Positions 1-12,386 of a DNA stretch of 64,000 nucleotides are shown one piece after another; position 1 is the stretch's first letter, and every line of letters begins with the position of its first letter. The position numbers were made by a program, and so were the translations under genes. The stretch is from Lophium mytilinum. Lineage: Eukaryota; Ascomycota; Dothideomycetes; Mytilinidiales; Mytilinidiaceae. The notes beneath the pieces were generated by a model. The model had not been told where the DNA came from. It did not search any database and worked only from the letters and a program-made list of their open reading frames with translations. Location of the stretch: contig MU004197.1 in NCBI GenBank assembly GCA_010093605.1, positions 62,001 through 126,000 on the forward strand, read 5' to 3'.

Positions 1-567
1 TCTTCTCACATGTGGAAATCTTCAATCTCAGTTTTACTTTCGTTCGATTGCAGTTACCTAGATGGTCACGTGGCTATTGAGAGGCACGATGGACGCTTGG
101 TATAACTCCCTTCATGTTGCGCTCTGACCTTCTTACTCCCAGACTAGGTAAAATTGATTAGAGCCGGTCCTTGCCAAGCCCGGCTATCTTGGTGGGAACT
201 CTACCCAGTCCTCATCTCCCCTTATGAACACTAACTTACAGCATGATCGATCTCGTCGTGCAAAGGCCAATATAATTAAGTACTCTTCCTGTTCTAAGTT
301 TAGAGACTGCGGTAGGCATGCCCCTCCATCCTGATGAAACATGCTACCGCATATGGCATCACAGTCAAATCACGCGTGGCATTTCCAGTCGCCCTTTCAG
401 CGTTCACCAATATCCCCTTCAAATACTGTCTGTCACGCATCATGGTCTCAGAATCTATAGCCAGCATGGTCAAGATCTAATAATAAGCCCTAGACAATTG
501 TGCCGAGTCGCAGACAGATCCAGTATGCCACTACACTGGGAACTGCTGACGGTATTGCAAACACATT
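1..567. other. Non-coding stretch at left edge
   Basis: No convincing gene was found. The open frames at about 318-593 and 500-724 have no domain pattern, and the second is antisense to the acidic relic at 568-822. No hairpin-core repeat was seen. Confidence 0.4.
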
Positions 568-822
568 TCAATCATCTCCACCGCCATCGTTGAAATCCGT
601 ATCAGAGGTATCCTCCCACCCGTCGCCTGCCTCCCACTCCTCGTCGGCATCCCAATTCTCCTCGACGTCCAACTCCTCGTCAGTCTCCCAATCCTCCTCG
701 ATCTCGTTCTCTAAGGCTTGGTGAACTGTCTTCCAGAAACCTCCAAGCTGCCAAGCCCGTGGCACTCTCGCCTCCTCGGAGTCTGTTTCGTCCAACTTGG
801 CCACGTTCGCTTCGCCTCTATA
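568..822 (-). pseudogene. Relic resembling the acidic tail of the FHA/pseudokinase family
   Basis: A minus-strand frame of about 84 residues with no ATG start, bounded upstream by an in-frame TGA near 823. It is rich in Asp, Glu and Trp. The run AWQLGGFW followed by EEDWETDEE resembles the C-terminal AWQTDDFW...DEGWETVDSSDWE of the intact gene at 1165-4605. I read it as the leftover 3' end of another copy of that family, lying just beyond the first intact module. The composition is biased, so chance similarity remains possible. No other part of the gene is visible to the left. Confidence 0.4.
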
Positions 823-1164
823 TCATTTAACCATCATATTATCATTTGTATCCCGCCGGCACTGGATTGCAGAGTAGACTAGGAAATGGCAGGCCTGATT
901 CAGGCTGGGTTAGTGACGTGTGGCACATGACGAGTACATGAACCCTGCCGTTTTGCGAACCATTATTTCGGTTCATGTGGGATTCACAGAGTCTCTGACT
1001 GTATTAAAGCAAGTTGGGGCAACAGTGGAAATATCATTAAAGTGAAATGAACTATGGCTCGTTTCGGATCAATGCTATCTTCGGACATTTACCCGCCTTC
1101 CTATCTAACCTCTGAGTGTTGAAAAGCTCACCGAGAGCTTTCAAGAAGCTCAATGTCGACCACG
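823..1164. other. Intergenic, 3' side of first FHA gene
   Basis: About 340 bases between the relic and the stop codon of the first FHA gene, presumably holding its 3' untranslated region. No repeat core or RNA gene was recognised. Confidence 0.4.
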
Positions 1165-4100
1165 CTAATCCCTCACATACACTAGAACAGTCTTGTTGTT
1201 GTTTGCGCCCGACTTACCACCGTCCTCGATTGTAACTAAGACCACGTTCTGATGATCGAAGTGGGCCCCGTCGTCCGTACTCGAGATGGTTTCCCAGTCA
1301 CTTGAGTCAACCGTCTCCCACCCCTCGTCACTTTCTTCTGCGCAAGCTGGATCGACCCAGAAGTCATCCGTCTGCCATGCTCCTTCTTTCTGCTTTTTAG
1401 CCTCTGGCGCTGTGACGGTCTTCTCGGATGATGTTGGTGACTCCTGCTCTACAGCCCGGTCTCGTCCGTGATCTTTGTGCAAATTTTGCTTTGGAGGAGG
1501 CACAACCGGCTTGCGAATTGGGCGCGTTGATTCCAGCCAAGGTCCAATCCTGCTCACCGCCTGCTCGTGAAGCTGTTGTCTTAGCATCGCGTCTGTCTCC
1601 GGGGTTACCGATCGCGAACGATTAGAGAATGCTGAATTACAAGCTGTGCCGGTATTGGTAATAGATGGCGCGACGGGATACTTTCGCGCATTGAAGTTGT
1701 ACCACTGCGCGGGACGGTCGAGGTTATCGGGGATTATTGCCTCTTTGCTAAAGAAGTATGATTGAAGGCGGGTCTGGGTGACCGGTTTTAACTTCCCTTG
1801 AAATTGGAAAGTTACATTCCTGGAAATCCTGTCCAGCTCTGCCCACCGCAAGGATGTCTTTTTGGCGAGAATCATGGAGCGAGTTGAATCCACGATCGAG
1901 AAATCGGCCGCGTCCACGGTGCGATCTGATGGTTCCGCTGGCGTTCCAACGACCTCCAATTCCAGATCTTTCGCCAACTTGGGTAGCAGACCCAAGCTGA
2001 TATAGTGTCCGTCTAGTTCTGGGTCGCCTCTAACCTGCTGATAAGGAGGGTGGAATCCAGATTTCTTGCACCGCTCGTAAGGACCCCTAGCAGCCATACC
2101 TAGAAGCTGAGTTGCATTGAACATCCTGCTGGGTACGTGGTACCATAGCTTGAAGGTATTGTTGAGTTCAAAGAAATTGCCGGTTCTCTGATTCGAGAGA
2201 ATCTGAAAAGCATCGGCTAACTGTGAAGGCATATTGCCTAGACCAGCCAGATCTCTCGCTAAGGCCCGGAGATCTATACCGGAGCAAAACTCTGGGTTTC
2301 GCACCTTGTCGATGTAAGCCCTCGCCTTCGTTCGGAAAGTCCTGGTGCTCCACGTAGGCCACATTTGCGCGATGAACCCGAAAAATTTCCCAAGATCATG
2401 CATATCGACTAACACGTCCCTATCGGGTCCGTCCTTGGCATGGATTTTCCAAGACATGACGACGTCAAGAGTACGCCAGGGCTCGCTGCAATCGCCCTCG
2501 GACACACGGATTTGTCGAATAATCTCTTTTGCTGACCATTCCCAGTCGGGTTTGCCGAAGTCCCGAAAGATCGCATCGAGAATGGGGTGCCCAAAGGAAT
2601 AGGTCTCATCCACGTCTTCTAGGGGTTGTCGGTATGCGTAGCTATTTTCAACCGAGACTCCTCGGCAAAGCTCAGGCTTTGTTTCTCCCAAGTCCTCCTC
2701 GGCGGCTGCCATTGTTGCAGCCGATTCGGCTTTGTTGAGGAAATCGGCTACTTCAGGCATCTTGTCTGACATTTCATTGGTGACTTTGTTGTAGTACACC
2801 CGGCGACCGGAAGAGTGCATTGGCATGGACCAGGCCGCTGCAATATCTAAAGTTCGCTGATTTGCCTCTTTCTGTGCCTCTGTCTTGAACTTCTTCACGC
2901 GCTTCTTGGTGTTGTATACGGCCGTGCCAAGAATAGTGTCAGTGTGGCTCATAGGTTCATACCCCCCGGCTAGCTTATACTCGTTCCACTTCTTTTCCGC
3001 CTGTCTTAGCGCCGCCTGAGCCTGTTTTAGATACCATCCTGTGTCTGGATCCTTAGGATGATCGATTGCGTCACCGTCATCGGCAGCTTCTGGCTCGCCG
3101 TCGGTCTTGCGTTTCTTAGGTGGTTGCGTGTCACCGTCTCCCGGATTAGACCGTTTCACTGGCCCGGTATAGGGCAGGATGCCCTCGGTCTCTTGGAAAG
3201 ACGCAGCCACAAGAAGATCAGGGTACATCATGATCAGCCGCATAGCACGAACTGCCTCCTTGGTATCTTTGTAACATGCCTTCTCGAATGCTTTATCTGC
3301 GGTCGAATGCTTCTTGATCTTTGTCAAGCCGATCAAGAAGATCTTAGCACCGGATACCGTTAGGTGGTGGATGGCGATGTGTTTTGGCAGCAACTCTCCC
3401 ATTGTAACGTGCCTCGCGTGCAATTTTTCCAAGGCCGTCATAATGGCTCGGCAAAAGTGATTAGCCGCGAGTGTTCTGTCGTCTTGAGACCAGGCGTGGA
3501 AGTTCATCTTCAAGAGGTACTTGGAAAGCTCTGTCCATCGCTCCGGGGTGTTCGTCAAAATGACTCGGTATTTGCCAATGGTGCACTCGTCGAGTAACTT
3601 GAATATGGAAGGGTCATCCTACTTCAATTTAGCATCATCGTGTCATTTTGCCAGAATGGGGGAACTTACCGGCATATCCCAGCTTGCCATAGTCTTCATA
3701 ATTCGCTCACATTTATCGTCTTGTCCTGCTTCCAAGTCGTAGAACTTGCCTAGTAACCTCTTGCCATTGAACGGATGAATGACTACCAGAAAGTCCCCGT
3801 ATCCTCCCTTCTTGAGAACATAGCGCAAGCTATCCTCAACTTTGGCTTTCTCATCAGTTACTGTTTGTTCCGGCTTTTGAACCGCAACTGTAGGATCAAC
3901 TAGCGTTGCCGTCCCGTCCACGATCTGGAGTTTCTTCGCAAAGTACTCAGCCATGGTCGGAACGTCTTGAAAAGACTTGTGCGCGGCTAGCTCAGCATCG
4001 CGGACGGTCCAGATCTGAACTTTCAGTTCGTCTACCTCAACCTCATTGGCAGCTTCCGGGTTAAGATAGATCGAGCTGTGGAAAATTCCTCTCACGTGTC

Positions 4101-4605
4101 CCCCTCCAGCCCCGATTAGGTTGACGCCGTTGACAGAGAGCGCAGTCTCCGCTAGCGCCTGCAAGATCCAGAGGTTCTTGCCTTTGTCGGGTATGATCCT
4201 AAAAGCTTGTTTCGGCATGCTGTGGTAGCCTTCTGATGGACCAGGCAATTTCACATCCAAGCCACGCCCTTTTGCTGGCCTACCAGAGGCTTGCCGGCCG
4301 AACACGTAGTCGGGAAGATCCTTCCGGTGATGCAAGTAGATTACACCTGCTTCTTCTGATGAGTCGCGTACAGGATGCATATACATGTCTCCCACAGGAT
4401 TGACCACAGTCTTCCCAATGAGCTTTGTATTCACCTCTCCATCTGACCCAAACTCAGCCGCCGGAGCATGCTCAAGTCGAGTGACGTGGAATCCCTGATT
4501 CTGGTTTAGCTTGGCGGCCCTCTTGTTGTCCATTCGTACAATAACATTAGTAGGGCCGTAGAGCGCTCGGTGTTCCGGGAATGGACGACCCGGATCGGTC
4601 GCCAT
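1165..4605 (-). CDS. FHA-like / pseudokinase / WW-like protein, copy 1
   Basis: Two exons: 4605-3670 and 3618-1165, split by a 51-base phase-0 intron (3669-3619, GTAAGT donor, TAG acceptor); 1129 residues. The ATG at 4605 is chosen because the protein then aligns with copy 2 from its N-terminus. Order: FHA-like fold at about 85-185 (FGR at 102-104, but PKQAF at 131-135 where FHA domains carry a His); kinase-like C-lobe at about 313-440 with no HRD or DFG (IGLTK at the DFG site); bipartite basic motif near 466-483; coiled stretch with GYEPM; WW-like motif near 573 with YYN but no second Trp; conserved domain with WYHVPSRMFN near 803; acidic Trp-rich tail. Catalysis is unlikely; a binding or scaffold role, perhaps nuclear, is inferred. 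It faces the partner at 5510. Confidence 0.85.
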
Positions 4606-5509
4606 GACGGTAATGTGCCGGACTACTGATTTGGAGATTAGTGGTTCGTACAGAGAAAATCCGAATGATAGTAGACCCAGCTGAGAACAGAGTCTGGAAC
4701 ACAAAGCGTTCCTTAGTGGTGAAATTGAATTGGATGATGATAAATTGTTGGATGAAAAATAAGTAAAGAAGGCTTATACCCTGAGGTCGAGGGGAGCTGA
4801 AGGATGGGAAGCCTTACCTACTTTCTCCTATGAACGGCAGAGCACTGTTTGCATTGTATGATAATCTGCTGAGAATTTGTGGGGTTTCGGTAGGCTTTTG
4901 GTGTTGATGATGATGTGGGGGTGAGAATGAAGGTTTTGGTTGTTGAAAGGATTTATTTATGCACTGTTTTGTAAACGTTGCATTGAAGGAAAGGTGATTC
5001 GAAAAGATGAAACTGGCCCTCGCCGAGTCATTCAATGATATGACGGAGTGAATTGCCTGCTCGTGCAGTCGCTTTCTGGGTGCCATCATTCTAAGACTCC
5101 ACGACCCCGTCTTTGCTTTCTCTGTCTAGTCTGCCGAGTACAGGTTATATAAGGCTGCAAACTGGATCAACACCGTGCAAACATATGACTGAGAAGAACC
5201 TGTTCCCCTTACTAACATCGATTCATTCACTCCGATTCAGTAGTGCGCCTCATCAAACCCCGTGACCTTTATGACTTGGTCAGACTTAGATCTTTCGTCA
5301 GTTTTACACGGCCTTCAGACACATAACACCCACTCACCTACACACCACCACACAACCAACACCCACAAGCGATTATACGAGCACTCGCCTTACTCCAACC
5401 TCTGTTTCCCCTCCCCGACGGATCACACTACTACATTCTGTCATCTTCAGAAGCAGAACATCAATATTTTCTCTTTCGCCACAGCGTCACATCAGTCTTC
5501 TCGTCGACC
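4606..5509. promoter_or_regulatory. Divergent intergenic region of module 1
   Basis: 904 bases between the two start codons, so both genes must be driven from here. A TATA-like TTATATAAGG lies near 5144-5153, and C/A- and C/T-rich leader tracts run up to the plus-strand ATG. The minus side may include a leader intron. No hairpin-core repeat occurs here. Promoter assignment is by position only. Confidence 0.55.
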
Positions 5510-6965
5510 ATGGTGGGCGTCGATCTTCCAAGGAAAGCTATGCGGCCGACCATATACGATCGAGCTGTAGCGAAGGCTGCTCCGCCTTCTGCAGCCGCTT
5601 CTCCCGGATCCGGGCCTTCAGCAGCCAGGCCCCCTGCGTCTATTACCCATGTAGCCAGCACCGCTCCCTCTACCGCGTCTATCATCAACTCTGTTCTGTC
5701 TAGTCCTCGTGAGACTAAGTCTTCGGCGTCGACGCCACCATCTTCTCAGGGCTCCGATCCCCACAGGACGCCTGCTGCGCAACCAAAACGAGCCAGAAAT
5801 CCTCCGCTGACCCTGGCTCAATACCTCGGACATGAGACTCCGCCAGCTAGCCTTGCTACCGATGATAGCGGAACGTCTTATGTCACCTACAAACCAACAA
5901 TAGAGGAAAGGGTGGCGAGATTGAACAGCGACGGACAACGCGAATTCCAGAAGAGACTCTGGGGAAGATACCCGCCGTTCTACCGGTTAGAAGATTTGTG
6001 AGTGCTATCTTTGGTGCTATAGTGAATAAGGAAAGTGCTGACAGAGAAATAGTCTACCAGAACAACGAGCAAGCCGCTCGACCATTCCGTCAGCGCCACC
6101 CAGCTTTACTAGCCAAGGTACCAAAAGAAGATCATCAGAGCTTGATGATGCTGCGGACGGTCTGGACCTCGATAGTGCAGAAGCTTCGACTGGTTCGACG
6201 GAAGACAGATTCGCGCTCGAAGAACGAAAAGGGACGGTCAAACCAGATGCGACTTTTCAAACCGAGGGATACCGAGATCACCAACCAGCGAAGAGGCCCA
6301 GATACGAAACGCCCACTTGCGCCGGTGGTGGTGCTCACATCACCATGATTAAGTCACCACCGGCAATTAGCAAAGATACCATGAGTTGCTCGAAAACATT
6401 CGAGGTCGGATATAGGAAGATCCGTAAGCCAAAGGCCATCAGCGATGATCGGCAAGCGAAATCAAAGGGAAGGGCGTCGAATGATGTCAACAACACAAAG
6501 AGCGGCGCTGCAGTAGTTGCATACAAGAACAGTCGCAAGCGAAACATCGATGATGTTGCAGGGCCGGCATTGGCGGGCGATAGTGATGTAAGACACTCGA
6601 AGAAGACCAAAGTTGGAAACAGTGATGGTGGACAAACGAACGACCTTCGGCACACCGACCCTCTTTTGGTCGGTCTGTTGAGAGGGGATGTGGTTGATCA
6701 TGGTTGCTTTGGGATGCACTATAGGACAGCTACGGCTTTCGATACTGATCGAGTCGAGTTAAGCTCCTGGGGGGAAGTGAAAGGAGATCCTTTTAACAAG
6801 GATCCTTCGGGCATGGGATTCGTAGGTACTGTTATGGGCCTCAAGATGGATGCAGATTGGTTAACAGAGATTGGGGTTTCTTTGAGGATGTTCACAGGGT
6901 CGAAAGCAAGGATTTCACAGCCTCGCAGGATCGGGACTCACAAGAGGGGTGTGCGACTAAAATGA
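5510..6965 (+). CDS. Basic partner protein, copy 1
   Basis: Exons 5510-5997 and 6053-6965 give 466 residues. The 55-base intron (GTGAGT donor, CTGAC branch site, AG at 6051-6052) is phase 2, and the two open frames join exactly. Exon 1 is Pro/Ala/Ser-rich and ends with a conserved block: AQYLGHETPP, then a DDSGTSY stretch, LN, and YRLED. Exon 2 opens with LPEQR and carries TKRRSSELDD...AKRPRYE and RKRNIDD...SKKTK, both bipartite nuclear-signal-like. No enzyme domain was recognised. The same block order, intron phase and opening LP recur in the partner at 12387 and in the relic near 16.8 kb. Divergent pairing with an FHA-like gene suggests joint function, which is inference. Confidence 0.8.
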
Positions 6966-7733
6966 CCGTATAAGCTTTATCTTTAAATTTTTTGAAAAAC
7001 GCTGTTGTCACTCGTTTGAGCTTGTTAGTTTTTCTTGCTGGATAGCGAATCATGGTTATGTAGCTCTTTAAAACGCGTATGTTACTACTTACGATCTCGA
7101 CTCGTTGGATCGTAATTGCATCTTCATCCTGGTATATTGTGCGATTTCGAGGATACCTTGAAGGGTTTCGACATAAAACAAGAATCTGCGACTTCATCCC
7201 AACAACAGCTCAGCTGAACCGAAATACCAAAGACACGTACTCTCCAGTAATCTTCACACGCCGCTTTTTGACACTTGCCAGATGGGTAGGGTGTGAAGCC
7301 TTCAAAATATGATGTCACATCAGTTATAGACTACTTTGAATGATCGAAACTGTCCATACAGCCCACACGACAAAGCTAGCAGACACGCTAAACCCATGTA
7401 TCGGAGCCTAGCCTAGGCTCATCATGGATGGAAATGAGTGGAAATATGCTTCCTAGTTTCAAGCAGTCCATGTAAGTTAAGAAAGTCGACAAAGGTTCAC
7501 GCCTCTTACGGCATTGCAATGAAAGGCGCAATCTGGCTGATCATGAACCAGTGGTTGTATATCCATTTGCCAACATCTAACGCTACCAGACCCTCTTATT
7601 ATAGATACCAGTCTCAAATATCACGACAGTGACCTATGTCTCTGCTTATTGTAGAATCGTACAACGCTACACTATATCTTCGCGATCAGAGTCAGATACA
7701 TGTTCCTTCTCTGTCTCCCAACCCCCTTCTTCA
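6966..7733. other. Convergent intergenic region between modules 1 and 2
   Basis: About 770 bases between two stop codons. Short open frames here lack domains and sensible starts. No copy of the hairpin-core repeat was found. Confidence 0.4.
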
Positions 7734-10700
7734 TCATCTTCCTTCGCAAACGGGCCCAGAGTCATCCGACTCTTCGCCTACCGGAACCGATTCTGGGTCG
7801 GTACCTGGGATTGCCACATCATAGGCCGTCGGTGAGGCCGTCATAGAATGGAAGTCATTTCCCGCAGCATGATCATGCCTAAAAAGGTGGAGTTCTTCAG
7901 AAACTGGAGTCGAATCATTGCCTACGTCTGAAAAGAAGGACGAGAAGTCAGAAGCCTCTATTTCCTGGCTCTCGTGCCCCAAATCTTTTTGAGTGTCAGA
8001 ATTTGTGTCCTCGCTGGGCTTGGGTACCACTGCCGCAAGATCGGGATCCCGAGTCTTCTCTTCGCGTACCATGTCGGCGTCTGGAAGAAGGCTGGGTCTT
8101 GTATGCTCGACGTGGTGGCTTCTGGGTAAGACATTTTCCACGTCAAAGTGGGGCATTGGGCCGTAGTCAGTCTCCTGACTACTTTGGTCAGGCTCCTCCT
8201 GAATTGAGGGCACTTTTTCTATTCCATCTTGGCTCGCTTTTGGTGTATCGTCCACAAATGTCTTGAGCCGGCTGTTTTCTAGCTGATCAGCGTCGGTGTT
8301 GCGGGCACTCTCATTTGAAGATGGGCCTGCATAGTTGTTCAGGTCCATTGAATAAGCGTCGTCGCAAACGCTACCTGCCATACTGGACGCCATAAACTCC
8401 TCCGACTTTGGCATTGGTACCTGTTTACGGAAGCTGTACCAAGATTTAGGTCTCCCACGGTCCGTCGGCACTTCATACTCGGGACCAAAGAAGTAAAGTA
8501 GGCGAAGCTTTTGAAGATCCCCATGGGTGCCTCTGAAATATGTCAAATTGTCCTTCCCATGCGAGTATCCAGGATACTCAACTTTGACCTTTTTTCGGTC
8601 TAGTGTTGCCCACTGTAGTGAGCTCCGCTTGGCAAGAATCTGATACTTCTTCGAGTCTACGCCCGAGAAATCGGCCGCGTCAACAGCCCGACGGGTTGCC
8701 TCTACCGGTGTTCCAACCACATGCACCTGCAATGCCCTAGAATATTTCTTGAGAAGATCCAGGCTAACATAAATTCCCTCGATCTCGTCTTCTCCAAGGA
8801 GCTCTTGGAATTCCGTGATATGCAATGATGGGTCCTTGCTAACACGCGCACGGATGGCTGGGTCTGCTAGACTAAGCAGGTTCGTTATGTTAAAGCTCCT
8901 ACTTGGTACGTGGTACCACAGGTTGAGTCCGCTCTTGATTACCAGCGCATCTATGCTTGGGGAGTTCTTGTCTCGCAGGATTTTGAAGAGCTCGGCCATT
9001 TTCGGGGGCAAGTTTTCCTTGTTAGCAAGATCGTTCGCGAAGGCTCTCACATGCCGACCTGCACAGAATCCAGCAATCCCAGGATCGTCTCGACCGTACG
9101 CTTTGAATATGGCCGCCACGATTGAGGCCCACGCCGGCCAGGTCTTCTGAACGTATCTTAAGAATCGCCGTAAGTCGGTGAGATCGAAGAGAACATCTTG
9201 TCCCGAGGCCATCTTTTTGACGCCTAACCGGAAATCCTTTGGCACGAGCAAAGCCCTGAAAGGGCAGTAGAAGTCGCCTTTTATCGTCCGAATCTCCTTG
9301 CATATAGCGATGATTGTAATGTTCCAAGAATCCGGATGGGAGCTCAATCGCGCCAATAGGTCGTCCAGAAATGGATGGCCGAGTGTGAACATCTCCTCGA
9401 TCCCCGACAGGAACTGATAGTACGCGATGCTGTTCTCGAGAATCATTTGAGTGGACGAGTTTTCTTCTTCGTCTATCGAACGATATACCCCCTTCTCCCC
9501 TGCTTGGGACTTCCTCTTCCCACTATTCAATGCTGGTTCATGCATAGGGATACCTTGAGATGGCACTTTCGATTCTTCAGGCTGCGTGATCTTACGCACC
9601 GGATGAGTCGAATAAGATGTCTTGGACATGGCATGACGGGAGAGGACTAACCCATCAGTCCCTTTCTCGCGGGTCCAGCCCCGCGGCAGCTTTAGCTGCA
9701 AATCTGCTAGTCGCTTGGCTTCTTGATTGACAGCTTTCCGGAGCCTATTTACTCGCTGGTCGGCATCGAATGCCTCCATACCAAGTAGGGTGTCTCGATA
9801 GCCAAGCGATTCATACCCTGGGTTTCCTCTGTAATCAACCCAAGCTGCTTTGGCCTGCTCGTAACCTTCGAGCGCTCTTTGAAGAGCTTCCTCGGCGGTC
9901 ATATTACTGCTGGGGGTCACACTCTTTCGTTCGTACGTACGATTCGACTGAGAATCCGGAGCTGTGCTTGGTGATTCGGAAGGTACGCGAAAGACTGGTC
10001 CCATGGAGCAACTTTCCTGTTCGTAGGAGGTTACAATGCCGAGATCTATCATAGACTTCGCAACATTAGTCATCTCAGTGAATAACATGACGGAACGGAT
10101 CAAACGCAAGCCCCACATTGCTTCTTTCCTTGACAGGTCCAAGAAGCGATGGTCTCCCGGCTGTATTATGCTGGCCTTGGAGAGATCGCGAAGCAATATT
10201 CTGGCAGTCGACGTGGTCAGGTGCGCTACGTGTATAGTACTCGCGTTGATGTTACCGTAGAGAACTCGCCTCTCGTGAAGAGTTTCTAGGGAGCTCGCGA
10301 GTTCTTTGAAGAGGCTAGCCGCCGCGGAGCATCGATCTTCCTTTCTCCACCTGTAGAAGTCGATCTTTTTGAGGTATTCCCGCAGAGGGATGTACTCCTC
10401 GCGACAGTCGGAGAGTAGAATTCGACATCGACCATACCTAGCTTCTAGGGGCAGATATTTGATGATCGAAGGATCTCCCTTTTTGAGTTAGCTTTGGGCC
10501 GTGCTTTGTCTTTACGTTGAGAATTAACTTACCGTCACAGATTCTGAGATCCTCCGCTCCAAGTCGGCTTGCTTGTCATCTCCTTTGCTAGTATCAAAGA
10601 AGGTACCAACATACTTGTCGCCAGTCAGCGGATTGATGACTTTGTAAGAACGAGTGGCAACAGGATGTTCTTTCAGGACATAGAGGTGCTGTAGCCCATT

Positions 10701-11417
10701 CTCGTTGTGCTCCCCAACTTCGGTCCTGCTATTGACTTCCTCTTTGTCATTCATGATGGTAGGTGTAGCGATGGTTGAATATATCCCAGCTTTTGTTTTA
10801 AACATGTCATCAAGTGCCATGTCGGGGAACGATTCAACTTTGTCCCCACACGCTGCCGCCTCACGAATTTGCCAAATCTCGAGCGTCAGCCCATCGACTT
10901 TGACTTTGTTGACATTCTCTGGGTCAATGTAAATTGACGATCGATTTCCCCCATTCTTAGCTGCGTAAAGTTCAAATTCATTGACCTTGATTTTGATATT
11001 CGATAGTGCTTGTAGAATGAAGAGGTTCTTCGCTTTGTCAGGGACCAGGCGAAAAGCCTTCCGAGGCATGTTTTTAAACCCGTGATTGGTGCCTGGTAGA
11101 ACGACGTCCATCAAGGAGTCTTTGTATGCCCGGTTATTTGTGTCGCGTCCGAAAGTATAGTCAGAATAACCGTCTTGTTCATGGAGGTAGATGAAGCCGC
11201 CTTCAACAATGAGGTCGTCGTCCGACGATCGCTCTTTGCCATTTACATTGTGGTCCTTTCGAGGACGTTTTGTTTGATGGTGACCGTACTCCTTGACATT
11301 ATAGTAGCGGTTTTGGTTGAGCACGATGGTAGAGTTGTGTTCAACTTTGATGATGAGGTTGATGGGGAGACCGTAATGCTCATCAGGGGGAGAGGGTCGG
11401 GTGGAGTAGAGGCTCAT
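7734..11417 (-). CDS. FHA-like / pseudokinase / WW-like protein, copy 2
   Basis: Exons 11417-10533 and 10478-7734 flank a 54-base phase-0 intron (GTAAGT donor, CTAAC branch, AAG acceptor) at the same aligned place as in copy 1; 1209 residues from a clear ATG. FHA-like region at about 70-165: FGR at 89-91, with PRKAF at 118-122, so the FHA His is again replaced. Kinase-like region at about 296-420: YGNINASTI at the HRD site and LRDLS at the DFG site, hence non-catalytic. A coil with GYESL leads to a WW-like motif (LPRGW near 560, second Trp absent). The core domain has GHPFLDD, and WYHVPSRSFN near 816. The tail is Ser/Glu/Asp-rich and disordered. It faces its partner at 12387. Confidence 0.85.
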
Positions 11418-12386
11418 GATGTGACTATTGCCTCCACCCCAGTCGGTCGTAAGGCGATAATAGGATATAGTGAGGCTTTATACCTGTCCTAGTTCCCAAA
11501 ATACGTTGTCTTTCAGTATAGGAGGACTAGCGAATAAAACTGAGGGTGGTGATAGGACCGGTGGTAGGAGATAGATGGGTTGTGGAAAGTGAAGAAACAA
11601 GAGCTTGTAGAGAACCTATTTATCAATGTCCACAACTTAACGTGATGGTGAATGAAAGACCACCTGCGCTAATCCAGACGTGCAGATGCAGGGCAAAATG
11701 CGAGCAAGGGATAAGGAAGCAGTTGATGTTTGAAGTGAGAAGACGTCCCGAGAAACTCAGTCATGATGATAGAAAAGGGTCGTGGGTAATACCGAGAGTT
11801 AGAAGAGTGGATGTTGAATGATAGAAACGGTAGAAGGGAAAGAAGTGAATGCCCTGTGAAAAGGACTTACTAGCTTCGTAAAGCTTAACCAATTCTAAAA
11901 ATTCACCGACACCATGGGCCTCCTACTTAAGATGCTCGTCGCATGTAGATACGAGGGCATTTGAGGGCAATCAAGATGCACTATATCGTAGCTGAGGTTC
12001 CAATATATATCATGTCGAAAAGAAAGCACGCGAATATAGAAAACAGCATAAGCTAATCATTGCATAGGACACATTTGTATTGCCAGGGTCCACTTGGGGA
12101 ACTGAAAGGTGAACGATTGACGAGGGAGCAAAGGAAATAGTCCCGCCTGCCGCCTAATTCCTCAACACCAAGCTACAATGGCATTGAAGACCGCTCATTG
12201 CGAAGATGCCCCATTGTGAATTAGAGAGACAGATTCTTACTGCATCGGGCTTTCAAACTCAAGTGCCAGCTTAGCTTTCATTAACCTTGTGATCTAATTA
12301 GCCCGGGCCTGTCCCCCGATCGCAGTGTTCTGACTTTACACAAACACCCCACCACCGCTTCCATTACGGTTAACATATTCAAAGTC
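11418..12386. promoter_or_regulatory. Divergent intergenic region of module 2
   Basis: 969 bases between the two ATGs, the shared promoter space by position. An AT-rich run with ATATATAT lies near 12000. A C/A-rich leader precedes the plus-strand ATG. No hairpin-core repeat and no convincing conserved block with the module 1 promoter was seen by eye. Confidence 0.5.
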
